Shown here piece after piece: positions 34,190 to 41,298 of a stretch of DNA of 41,298 bases. The DNA is from Planctomycetota bacterium (GTDB lineage Bacteria; Planctomycetota; UBA1135): contig PAHY01000012.1 in assembly GCA_002705055.1 (NCBI GenBank), forward strand, positions 1 to 41,298, read 5' to 3'. The translations under genes were made by a program, and so were the position numbers. The notes below the pieces were generated by a model. The model saw only the letters and a program-made list of their open reading frames with translations, was not told where the DNA came from and ran no database searches. Each line of letters starts with the position of its first letter. The first letter of the stretch is position 1.

Positions 34190-36502
34190 ATGCTTCGGCG
34201 TGCCGCCTTGCTCGTTCTGACCACCCTCGCGGGGTGGACTTCCCTGCCTGCGCAGCAGTCCATGCTGGTGGAGGCCGAGGCCTTCGAGGATCTTGGCGGC
34301 TGGACGCTCGACACCCAGTTCACCTTCGAGATGGGTTCGCCCTATCTGCTGGCGCACGGGCTGGGGCGGCCGGTGGCGCCGGCGCGGACCACGGTCGCGC
34401 TGCCCAGTGCGGGTCGCTGGCGCGTCTGGGTGCGGACCAAGGATTGGGTCGAGCGATGGGGCGTCGAAGGGGATCCGGGGCGCTTTGCGCTGCGCGTCAA
34501 CGGCCAGGCTCTGGCGACCGAGTTCGGCACCGAAGGCGCCCAGTGGGGCTGGCACGATGGCGGCTGGGTGGATTTGGCCGAGCCGGTCGCGGTCCTTGAG
34601 CTGGTCGACCTGACGGGCTTCGATGGGCGCTGCGATGCGATCTACTTCGCGCGCGGCGGCGAACTTCCACCGCTGGAAGATGCGCCGCGCAGCTGGCGCG
34701 ACGCGCTGCTCGGCAATCCCGAGCTGACCGTCCACGATGGTTATGACCTAGTCGTGGTCGGGGGCGGCTATTCGGGCCTGGGTGCGGCCATCTCGGCGGC
34801 GCGCATGGGCTGCAAGGTCGCGCTGATTCAGGACCGCCCCGTTCTGGGTGGCAATGGCTCGAGCGAGATCCGCGTCTGGTCCAAAGGCCACATCCGGCGC
34901 GGCAAGTACCCGCGCATCGGCGAGATCGTCGAAGAGTTCGCCGACAACGCCACCAAGTCGCCTGGAGCCGCGCACGAGTTCGGCGACGCGCACAAGGAAG
35001 CGGTCGTGCGCGCCGAGCCGAACATCGACCTGTTCCTGATGCACCGCATGGATGGAGTGCGGATGAGTCCGGCGACGGCGGCGAACCCGGCGCAGATCGA
35101 AGCGGTCGAAGTGCTCGACATTCGCAAGGCGGCGCGCGTCGAGTTTCGCGGCGCGCTGTACTGTGACGCGACCGGGCACGGCTGGCTCGCGGCGGCGGCC
35201 GGTGCCGACGGAACCATGACCCCCGAGGGGCGCATGGGCATGTCCAATATGTGGCGCTGGGAGAACGCCGAGGAGCCGAGCGAGTTCTGGGCTGCGCCGT
35301 GGGCGCTCGACCTGGAGATGGAGGACTTTCCTTATCCGCGGCGCTTCCACGCCGAGTGGTTCTGGGAGAGCGGCTACGACAAGGATCCGCTCCGCGACGC
35401 CGAAGGCATCCGGGACTGGAACTTGCGCGCCGCCTACGGCGCCTTCCACGCGATGAAGAACCGCGGCGGGGCGACCGATCACGTCAACGCGCGCATGACC
35501 TGGCTGGCCGCCATCGGTGGGCCGCGTGAGTCGCGCCGCTTCTTTGGCGATGTGATCCTGACCGAGGAGGACATTGTCACCAAGCGCGATTTCCCCGACG
35601 GCTGCGTGCCCAGCACCTGGACCATCGACCTGCACTACCCGAAGGAGCAGTACGCGACGAAGTTCCCGGACAACCCCTTCATCTCGATCGCGGTGCATGA
35701 CGATCGGGTCGATCGCGACTACGGCTACCCCGTCCCGTACCGCTGCTTCTACTCACGCAACGTGCCCAATCTCTTCTTGGCCGGGCGCTGCATCAGCGTG
35801 ACCCACGAAGCGCTAGGCACGGTCCGGGTCATGCGCACCTGCGGGATGATGGGCGAAGTGGTCGGCAAGGCGGCTTCGATCGCGGCGCGCGAGGGCATCA
35901 CGCCGCGCGGCGTCTACGAGAAACACTGGGAAGAAATGCACGAGCTGCTGCAGCTGCCGGGAGCGGCGCGCCGCGATGGGCTGGCCGGGAAGCTGCTGCT
36001 TCCGGATCGCATCATCCCGGCGGCCGGGGCCTTCGGCCCGCTCAGCGGGCTCGACCCGGCGAGCTTCGACGGCGTGGTTTTGGATGATCGTCAGGCCGAT
36101 CTGCTCGGTTCCTGGGGGCACTCTGATGGCCTGGAAGGGCACATCGGCTGGGGTTATCGCTACGCCTCGCCGGACACCGGCGCGAAGGCGGTCTTCCGCA
36201 TGACCGCGCCCGCTGATGGCGAGTATGAGGTGCGCCTGGCCTATCGCGAGCACGAGAATCGGGGGCAGCAGGTGCCGGTTCGGGTCGTGGCTCCGATCGC
36301 CGCTCCGGGCGGAGGCCAGCAGCAGCATGGGCATCGGCTCGACATGCAGCAGGCGCCCGCGCAGGGCACCTTCCATGCGCTCGGCCGTTACCGGCTGCTG
36401 CGCGGCGCGGTCGTCGAGGTGCACGTCGGCACTCAAGGGGCGGGCGGACTCGCCTGCGTCGACGCATGTCAGCTCAAGCCCGTCGCGGCCTCGCGCGACT
36501 AG
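34190..36502 (+). CDS. exported FAD-dependent oxidoreductase with flanking beta-sandwich domains
   Basis: A 770-residue protein of the FAD_binding_12 family. A signal peptide (MLRRAALLVLTTLAGWTSLPAQQ) precedes a beta-sandwich of about 140 residues (SAGRWRVWVRTKDWVERWG) resembling carbohydrate-binding modules. The FAD domain starts with the dinucleotide fold VVVGGGYSGLGAAISAARMG (about residues 188-207) and continues with QDRPVLGGNGSSEIRVW and the FAD-contacting FLAGRCISVTHEALGT near residue 530. The last 130 residues form another small beta domain. Proteins of this family are common in Planctomycetota and predicted to oxidise sugars or sugar acids outside the cytoplasm; the substrate is unknown. 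Its 3' end overlaps the FMN-binding membrane protein gene by 37 bases. Confidence 0.92.
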   Translation: MLRRAALLVLTTLAGWTSLPAQQSMLVEAEAFEDLGGWTLDTQFTFEMGSPYLLAHGLGRPVAPARTTVALPSAGRWRVWVRTKDWVERWGVEGDPGRFALRVNGQALATEFGTEGAQWGWHDGGWVDLAEPVAVLELVDLTGFDGRCDAIYFARGGELPPLEDAPRSWRDALLGNPELTVHDGYDLVVVGGGYSGLGAAISAARMGCKVALIQDRPVLGGNGSSEIRVWSKGHIRRGKYPRIGEIVEEFADNATKSPGAAHEFGDAHKEAVVRAEPNIDLFLMHRMDGVRMSPATAANPAQIEAVEVLDIRKAARVEFRGALYCDATGHGWLAAAAGADGTMTPEGRMGMSNMWRWENAEEPSEFWAAPWALDLEMEDFPYPRRFHAEWFWESGYDKDPLRDAEGIRDWNLRAAYGAFHAMKNRGGATDHVNARMTWLAAIGGPRESRRFFGDVILTEEDIVTKRDFPDGCVPSTWTIDLHYPKEQYATKFPDNPFISIAVHDDRVDRDYGYPVPYRCFYSRNVPNLFLAGRCISVTHEALGTVRVMRTCGMMGEVVGKAASIAAREGITPRGVYEKHWEEMHELLQLPGAARRDGLAGKLLLPDRIIPAAGAFGPLSGLDPASFDGVVLDDRQADLLGSWGHSDGLEGHIGWGYRYASPDTGAKAVFRMTAPADGEYEVRLAYREHENRGQQVPVRVVAPIAAPGGGQQQHGHRLDMQQAPAQGTFHALGRYRLLRGAVVEVHVGTQGAGGLACVDACQLKPVAASRD

Positions 36503-37989
36503 CGCACTTCGGTCGGCTGGCGCTGGTCGCTGCGATCGTCTGGCAGCTGACCACGCGTGCCAGCCGCGAAGCTCCCGGCGCGCTTCCGCACGAGCCCGAG
36601 GTAGGCTTGCTCAGCTGGGTGGAGGATCAGCGGGTCGTATCGACCTCCCCGGAAGGCGACGCCGTGGCCGGATGGGCCGGGCCGACGACCGTGCAGTTCG
36701 TCCTCGACCAGGAGGGGCGGGTGGAGCAGGCGCTCATTCTGCGCAGCGCCGATTCGGCGAGCTATGTCCGACGGATTGCCGAACACGCCAGCTTCCTGCC
36801 TTCGCTTCAGGGCCTGAGCCTTGAACAGCTCGGCGGCTGGCAGGTCGACGCGGTTTCCGGCGCTACGCTGACCAGCCGCGCGATCCAGAACGCCGTCCGG
36901 CTGAAGTTTGCCGGCACCCCGCCGCCGAGCCCCTTCCCACCCCTTCCCTCGGAGCTGGTGGTGCTGGCCGAGGGCGAGGAGCTGATCGAAGCCGAGGTTC
37001 TGCCGAAGCTCGGCTACCAGGGGCCGACCCAGGTCCTGCTCATCCTGTCGGAGGAGGGTGTGCTGCAGCGCGCCCTGATGGGCGAGAGCTTCGACAACGA
37101 GCCGTACATCGAGGATGTCCGCACGGATCGCAGCTTCTGGGCGCTGTTTGAGGGGCTGACCCTGGAGGAAGTAGCTGCACTGCAGGCGGGGCCGGGCGGA
37201 GTGGAAGGAGTCTCCGGTGCGACCATGACCAGCCAGGGGATCGTCCGCTCGCTGCAGGCGACGGCCGCGCGCCGGCTGCGGCAGGAGTCCCAGAGCCCGG
37301 CAAGCTCCCTGCAGCTCGCGCGCAGTCCGCGCGAACTGCTCGGCTGGATGGTCGGCGGCGCGGCGCTGCTGGTCCTGGTGACGCCGCTGCGGCGCCGGCG
37401 CGCCGCGCGCAAGGCTCTGCGCGTGGGGGTGGTGCTCGGTTTCGGAGTCGGCGCGGGCGCGCTGCTGTCGCTCGATTCGGCCTGGTCCTGGGCGCAGCAC
37501 GGGCTGCCCTGGCAGTCTGCTCCGCTGCTGGCGGGATTCGTGCTCGCTGCGGTGCTTGGGCCGGCGCTGCTCGGCCGCAAGACCTACTGCCGCTCACTCT
37601 GCGCGCACGGCGCGCTGCAGCAGTTGCTTGCCCCGCGCGCGTCGCACAAGCTGGCCCCGCGCGTGGATGCCGCCTTCCGCCGTCTGCCTGGACTGCTGCT
37701 GCTCACCGCGGTGGGCATGCTGCTGCTCGCCACCCGCGACGCCGGCGCTGGCGTCGAGCTCGCCAGCTGGGAGCCCTTCGCCGCCTGGAACCCGCAGAAC
37801 GCCGCCATGGCTAGCCTGATCCTGGCCGGTCTCAGCGTGCTCGCCGCCGCTTGGGTGCCGCTTGCCTACTGCCACTACGGCTGTCCGACCGGCGCACTTC
37901 TGGACTACCTGCGCGATCAGCCTTCGCGGTTTCTCAAGCCGGCGGATGCCGGCGCTGCGCTGCTGCTCGTCGCCAGCCTGACTCTCTAG
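36466..37989 (+). CDS. NosR-like membrane flavoprotein with two FMN-binding domains and two Fe-S motifs
   Basis: A 507-residue protein. After one N-terminal helix come two FMN-binding domains in tandem, each ending in the motif that covalently carries FMN on a threonine: SGATLTS (residues 131-137) and SGATMTS (250-256). The C-terminal half has several membrane helices and two cysteine clusters of NosR/NapH type, CRSLCAHGALQQL and CHYGCPTGALLDYL, which usually reach the quinol pool or nearby Fe-S carriers. NosR itself has one FMN domain and a separate ferredoxin domain; here the FMN domain is doubled and the ferredoxin part is missing. It probably moves electrons between the membrane and the cell exterior. 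The start overlaps the FAD oxidoreductase gene by 37 bases, suggesting partnership. Confidence 0.88.
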   Translation: MSAQARRGLARLAHFGRLALVAAIVWQLTTRASREAPGALPHEPEVGLLSWVEDQRVVSTSPEGDAVAGWAGPTTVQFVLDQEGRVEQALILRSADSASYVRRIAEHASFLPSLQGLSLEQLGGWQVDAVSGATLTSRAIQNAVRLKFAGTPPPSPFPPLPSELVVLAEGEELIEAEVLPKLGYQGPTQVLLILSEEGVLQRALMGESFDNEPYIEDVRTDRSFWALFEGLTLEEVAALQAGPGGVEGVSGATMTSQGIVRSLQATAARRLRQESQSPASSLQLARSPRELLGWMVGGAALLVLVTPLRRRRAARKALRVGVVLGFGVGAGALLSLDSAWSWAQHGLPWQSAPLLAGFVLAAVLGPALLGRKTYCRSLCAHGALQQLLAPRASHKLAPRVDAAFRRLPGLLLLTAVGMLLLATRDAGAGVELASWEPFAAWNPQNAAMASLILAGLSVLAAAWVPLAYCHYGCPTGALLDYLRDQPSRFLKPADAGAALLLVASLTL

Positions 37990-38000
37990 GACTCCCGGGC

Positions 38001-38006
38001 TAGACT
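38001..38006 (+). promoter_or_regulatory. -10-like hexamer TAGACT with partial -35 before the propeller lipoprotein gene
   Basis: TAGACT lies exactly six bases before the ATG at 38013. CTGACT (37978-37983), matching four of six bases of the -35 consensus, is 17 bases upstream, inside the end of the previous gene. The best complete promoter I can propose in the window. Confidence 0.5.
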
Positions 38007-38012
38007 CTGGCT

Positions 38013-38975
38013 ATGCTCCCCCCAGCAGCCTGGGCTGTGCTCGTTCCAGCCGTCCTCCTCGCCGCCTGCGCGGCCCCGCCGTCTCAGCCTCACGAGGGGC
38101 ATCGCGTCCTGCTGCACGGCAACGGCAAGTTGGCCATTGTTGAGCCAGACGGGAGCATCAGTCTGGAGCGCCCGTGGGGCGGGATTCACGATCTGCACTT
38201 GAGCGCGGAGGGTCAGGTCTTCGTGCAGCGCGGTTGGGGTGAGGTCGTCGAGCTGGATCTGGCGAGCGGCGAGGTGCTGTGGAGCTATGCCTCGGGGACG
38301 AGCCACGGCAACGCCGGCGTACCGGTGGAAGTGCACGCCTTCCAGCCCTTGGCGCGGGGGCGGATGATGATCGCCGAGAGCGGCCCGGCGCGAATCCTTG
38401 AGGTGGAGCGCGACGGTTCGGTGATTTCGGAGACGCCGCTGACGGTCGACCACCCGCACCCTCACATGGACACGCGGCTGGTGCGCAAGATCGCCGCGGA
38501 CCGCTATCTGGTCTGCCACGAGGGCGACGGCGTCGTCCGCGAGATCGAGCAGGGATCCGGCCGCGTCGTCTGGGAGTACGACGTGCCGCTGTTCGGGCGC
38601 GAGAGGCGAGGCGGCCACGGCCCGGACTCCTTCGGCGATAAGGTCTTTGGCACGCTCCGGCTGAAGAACGGCAACACACTGATCGCGACGGGAAACGGAC
38701 ACAGCGTGCTGGAAGTTACGCCGGCGAAGGAGATCGTTTGGCAGCTCAGTCAGGACGAGCTGGACGGCATCCGCCTGGCCTGGGTCACGACCCTCGAGGT
38801 CCTGCCGAACGGCCACTACGTGATCGGGAACTGCCACGCCGGCCCCGGTCAGCCCTTGCTGATTGAGATCGAGCCCAAGTCGAAGCGCGTGGTCTGGACG
38901 CTAGATCGCTACGAGGACTTCGGCAACTCGGTTTCGAACTCACTTCTGCTCGATGTCCCGGGCGCTCTGCGCTGA
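38013..38975 (+). CDS. beta-propeller lipoprotein (PQQ/arylsulfotransferase-like repeats)
   Basis: A 320-residue protein. The leader ends in LLAACAAPP, a good lipobox with Cys at about residue 19, so it is probably membrane-anchored outside the cytoplasm. The remainder repeats a four-strand blade pattern (GKLAIVEPDGSI, GEVVELDLASGEVLWSY, GRVVWEYDVP, NTLIATGNGHSVLEVTPAKEIVWQL) as in PQQ-like and arylsulfotransferase-like propellers, with six or so blades. DHPHPHMD carries a histidine cluster that may bind metal. No catalytic assignment can be made. It precedes the DUF4212-symporter pair by six bases and could be the substrate-sensing or binding partner of it (inference). Confidence 0.88.
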   Translation: MLPPAAWAVLVPAVLLAACAAPPSQPHEGHRVLLHGNGKLAIVEPDGSISLERPWGGIHDLHLSAEGQVFVQRGWGEVVELDLASGEVLWSYASGTSHGNAGVPVEVHAFQPLARGRMMIAESGPARILEVERDGSVISETPLTVDHPHPHMDTRLVRKIAADRYLVCHEGDGVVREIEQGSGRVVWEYDVPLFGRERRGGHGPDSFGDKVFGTLRLKNGNTLIATGNGHSVLEVTPAKEIVWQLSQDELDGIRLAWVTTLEVLPNGHYVIGNCHAGPGQPLLIEIEPKSKRVVWTLDRYEDFGNSVSNSLLLDVPGALR

Positions 38976-38981
38976 TCTCTG

Positions 38982-39302
38982 ATGAACTCGGAACGCCCCC
39001 AACACTCCCAGAGTCGCCCGCCCGCCGGCGGACTGACTCCCGCACAGCGCGCCGCCTACTGGGCCCGCAATATCCGGCTCCTGCTCACGCTGCTGCTCGT
39101 CTGGGCGATCGCCAGTTTCGGCTGCGGCGTCCTGCTGCGCGACTGGCTGGATCAGTGGAAGCTGCCGGGCAGCGGCTTCCCGCTTGGCTTCTGGTTTGCC
39201 CAGCAGGGGTCGATCATCACATTCGTGATCCTGGTCTTCGTCTATGCCTGGCGCATGAACAAGCTGGACCGCGAGTTCGGTGTGCGGGAGGAGGAAGACT
39301 GA
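38982..39302 (+). CDS. DUF4212 protein, small subunit of a sodium/solute symporter
   Basis: A 106-residue membrane protein with two helices (about residues 30-52 and 70-90) and the family motif AQRAAYWARNIRLLLTLLLVW near its N-terminus, then PLGFWFAQQGSIITFVILVF. DUF4212 proteins are the usual partner of VC_2705-type symporters. The stop overlaps the symporter ATG by one base (TGATG), so the two are probably made in fixed proportion. The first 20 residues are hydrophilic and rich in Pro, Ser and Gln. Confidence 0.93.
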   Translation: MNSERPQHSQSRPPAGGLTPAQRAAYWARNIRLLLTLLLVWAIASFGCGVLLRDWLDQWKLPGSGFPLGFWFAQQGSIITFVILVFVYAWRMNKLDREFGVREEED

Positions 39303-41005
39303 TGGGTGTCCAAGCCTGGACCTTCGTCCTGGTCGGCCTGAGCTTCGCGCTCTACATCGGCGTCGCGATCTGGAGCCGCGCCGGTTCGACCAAGGAGTTC
39401 TACGTCGCGGGCGGGGGCGTGCCGCCGCTTGCCAACGGCATGGCGACGGCTGCCGACTGGATGTCAGCGGCGAGCTTCATCTCGATGGCTGGCATCATCA
39501 GCTTCGCTGGCTATGACGGCTCGGTCTATCTGATGGGCTGGACCGGCGGCTATGTGCTGCTGGCGCTCTTACTGGCGCCGTACCTGCGCAAGTTCGGCAA
39601 GTTCACGATCCCGGACTTCGTCGGCGATCGCTACGAGTCGAACACGGCGCGGATCGTCGCCGTGCTGTGCGCGATCTTCGTCAGCTTCACTTACGTCGCG
39701 GGGCAGATGGCCGGCGTGGGGATCGTGCTCTCGCGCTTTCTTGAGGTGGATCAGACCACCGGGGTGCTGATCGGCATGGGCATCGTCTTCTTCTACGCGG
39801 TGCTCGGCGGCATGAAGGGAATCACGTACACCCAGGTGGCGCAGTACTGCGTGCTGATCTTCGCCTATCTGGTGCCGGCGATCTTCCTGTCGATCTTGAT
39901 GAGCGACAATCCTATCCCGATGCTCGGCTTTGGCGGAAGCGGCGCGGACGGCGTCCCGCTGCTCCAGAAACTGGAAGGGCTACATCGCGAGCTGGGCTTC
40001 GCCTCCTACATGGATGGCTCGAAGGCCACGATCGACGTCTTCATGATCACCGCAGCGCTCATGGCGGGCACCGCCGGCCTGCCGCACGTGATCGTGCGCT
40101 TCTACACCGTGCCGAAGGTGCGCGACGCGCGCAAATCGGTGGGCTGGGCGCTGGTCTTCATCGCGATTCTGTATCTGACCGCGCCGGCGATCGCCGTCTT
40201 CGCGCGGACGAACCTGCTGCAGACGGTCACGGATCAGCCCTACGCCGAGATGCCAGAGTGGTTCACGAAGTGGGAATCCACCGGGCTGCTCCAGTGGGAA
40301 GACGCCAACGGCGACGGCCTGATTCAGTACACCGGGCCGGCTTCGGCGACGGCGAATGAACTCGAGGTGAACCGCGACATCATGGTGTTGGCCAACCCCG
40401 AGATCGCGGCGCTGCCGGACTGGGTCATCGGCCTGGTCGCTGCCGGCGCGCTGGCGGCCGCGCTCTCCACTGCAGCCGGCCTGCTGCTGGTGGTCTCGAC
40501 CGCGATCAGCCACGACCTCCTGAAGCGCGCGCTGATGCCGACGATCACCGAGAAAGGCGAACTGCGGGCCGCGCGGATCGCTGCCGGCGTCGCGGTGGTC
40601 ATCGCAGGCTACTTCGGCATCAACCCGCCCGGCTACGTCGCCGAGACGGTGGCGCTGGCCTTCGGGCTGGCTGCCTCCAGCTTCTTCCCGGTGCTGCTCC
40701 TGGGCATCTTCTCGAAACGGATGAACCGCGCGGGTGCCATCACCGGCATGATCAGCGGCATCAGCTTCACCGCGGGCTACATCGTTTACTTCCAGTTCCT
40801 CCACCGCGAACTCTCGACCCCGGAGCACTGGTGGTTCGGCATCTCACCGCAGGGGATCGGGGCCGTCGGCATGGTGGTCAACCTCGTGGTGGCCATGCTG
40901 GTCTCGCGGCTGACGGCTCCGCCGTCGCGGGGTGTCCAGGCCATGGTCGAAGAGATTCGCGTGCCGAAGGGGTCCGGGCCAGCCCACGAGATCGAAGGAG
41001 TCTGA
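39302..41005 (+). CDS. VC_2705-type sodium/solute symporter (ActP-like, SSS family)
   Basis: A 567-residue protein with about 13 membrane helices. SSS hallmarks: GSTKEFYVAGGGVPPLANGM at the start of TM1, AADWMSAASFISMAG, and LAAALSTAAGLLLVVSTAISHDLL in the helix that binds sodium. A loop near residue 340 has EDANGDGLIQYTG, an EF-hand-like calcium loop usual in this subfamily. Relatives of ActP import acetate and other short carboxylates with sodium. The start at 39302 is chosen for TGATG coupling to the DUF4212 gene; the frame is open further upstream but that part is a shadow. The final residues, EGV, are encoded by copy 2 of a 26-bp repeat. A strong terminator follows at 41090. Confidence 0.94.
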   Translation: MGVQAWTFVLVGLSFALYIGVAIWSRAGSTKEFYVAGGGVPPLANGMATAADWMSAASFISMAGIISFAGYDGSVYLMGWTGGYVLLALLLAPYLRKFGKFTIPDFVGDRYESNTARIVAVLCAIFVSFTYVAGQMAGVGIVLSRFLEVDQTTGVLIGMGIVFFYAVLGGMKGITYTQVAQYCVLIFAYLVPAIFLSILMSDNPIPMLGFGGSGADGVPLLQKLEGLHRELGFASYMDGSKATIDVFMITAALMAGTAGLPHVIVRFYTVPKVRDARKSVGWALVFIAILYLTAPAIAVFARTNLLQTVTDQPYAEMPEWFTKWESTGLLQWEDANGDGLIQYTGPASATANELEVNRDIMVLANPEIAALPDWVIGLVAAGALAAALSTAAGLLLVVSTAISHDLLKRALMPTITEKGELRAARIAAGVAVVIAGYFGINPPGYVAETVALAFGLAASSFFPVLLLGIFSKRMNRAGAITGMISGISFTAGYIVYFQFLHRELSTPEHWWFGISPQGIGAVGMVVNLVVAMLVSRLTAPPSRGVQAMVEEIRVPKGSGPAHEIEGV

Positions 41006-41022
41006 CCCCCTTGAGTGGGCTC
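40997..41022 (-). repeat. 26-bp repeat, copy 2 (inverted relative to 129-154)
   Basis: It matches copy 1 in reverse orientation with one mismatch. On the plus strand the core is GGAGTCTGACCCC. It includes the symporter stop codon (Gly-Val-stop), and its inner end touches the stop codon of the transposase fragment on the minus strand. This placement fits the outer terminal repeat of an insertion sequence. Confidence 0.7.
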
Positions 41023-41298
41023 ATTGCTGCGCCATCCGCAGCGGCCAGCGCCACCTCAGGACCTCTTTCAGTGGCCACCGCTGATCACAGACCCCTGCCG
41101 ACTGGGCAGGGGTCGTTCTCGTTTTGATCGTCACGCCGCGGACGTAGTTTCGATACGCCGTCCACAGCCAAGCGTGGCGCTGAAGCCCCTTGATCTTCTT
41201 GGCGGCGCCCCAGCTGCGCCGCACGAGGCAGGACATGCCATCCCGCATCATCGCGAGGGTGTGATTGATCGGGAAGAGTAAGTTGCGATAGTCACGAC
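41021..41298 (-). mobile_element. C-terminal part of a transposase, cut by the window edge
   Basis: The minus-strand frame is open from the window end to TGA at 41023-41021, about 92 codons. It reads RDYRNLLFPINHTLAM, then RDGMSCLVRRSWGAAKK, LWTAYRNYVRGVTIKTRTT and TPAQSAGV, ending LRWRWPLRMAQQ. The order RNxLFPxNH, LVRR, WxAYRNYVRG and TPAQxxGV is what I recall from the C-termini of a family of DDE-type transposases in environmental genomes; family name not assigned. The N-terminal, catalytic part would lie beyond the window. An ATG at 41251 is internal, not the start. The repeat at 40997-41022 probably marks one end of this element. Confidence 0.6.
41090..41125 (+). terminator. intrinsic terminator downstream of the symporter operon
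   Basis: GACCCCTGCC (41090-41099) pairs perfectly with GGCAGGGGTC (41105-41114) around a five-base loop, followed by GTTCTCGTTTT. Ten GC-rich pairs with a T-rich tail make a strong terminator for the plus-strand transcript ending 85 bases upstream. The same bases encode the TTPAQSAGV segment of the transposase on the minus strand. Confidence 0.75.

Overview
The window looks like a high-GC chromosome segment from a member of the Planctomycetota. The basis is a gene pair typical of that phylum: a PSCyt1/PSCyt2/PSD1 cytochrome-type protein coupled to a DUF1501 protein. Three secreted-type sulfatases, a sialate-O-acetylesterase fusion and several large exported proteins fit the same picture. Coding density is very high and almost every intergenic gap is under 120 bases. 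No stretch longer than 300 bases lacks a gene. I saw no tRNA, rRNA, CRISPR array, replication origin or prophage.

Layout. 1-160: the possible tail of an upstream gene, a hairpin terminator and one copy of a 26-bp repeat. 146-577: a small lipoprotein (-). 688-5911: a translationally coupled operon of PSD1 cytochrome protein, Tat-exported DUF1501 protein and PhyH dioxygenase. 5949-8489: an S9 dipeptidyl-peptidase carrying what reads as a VHL-beta domain. 8486-10467 (-): a voltage-gated-type K+ channel coupled to a sulfatase. 10583-11815: a papain-like protease of clearly lower GC. 11823-16972 (-): a metallopeptidase/SASA-esterase fusion, an SSS symporter, a two-TM protein and a lipoprotein-like sulfatase. 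17008-18564: a third sulfatase. 18561-20398 (-): a C25/gingipain-like protease with a suspected frameshift. 20460-21563: an M48-like membrane protein. 21560-23557 (-): a CHASE hybrid histidine kinase interrupted by an in-frame TGA. 23659-26551: a conserved membrane protein, then RimK with an RCK_C domain, then an aspartoacylase-family deacylase. 26494-26703 (-): a small zinc-ribbon protein. 26911-31798: a large beta-propeller exoprotein, an MscS channel and an aminotransferase. 31822-34143: an M1 aminopeptidase-like protein. 34190-37989: a secreted FAD oxidoreductase overlapping a NosR-like protein with two FMN-binding domains. 38013-41005: a propeller lipoprotein, a DUF4212 subunit and its VC_2705-type Na+/solute symporter. 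41021-41298 (-): the C-terminal end of a transposase, beside the second copy of the 26-bp repeat.

Together the genes describe an aerobic heterotroph that degrades sulfated or acylated polymers and peptides outside the cytoplasm and imports small products by sodium symport. Two architectural habits recur. Many transcription-unit-initial genes have a TANNNT (-10-like) hexamer 6-9 nt upstream of the start codon and no Shine-Dalgarno, which suggests leaderless mRNAs. Three convergent gene pairs overlap by exactly 4 nt, sharing their stop codons in the palindrome CTAG. Three genes carry apparent single-base lesions (in-frame TGA, one-base frameshift, ATA in place of ATG), so either recent decay or consensus errors should be considered.
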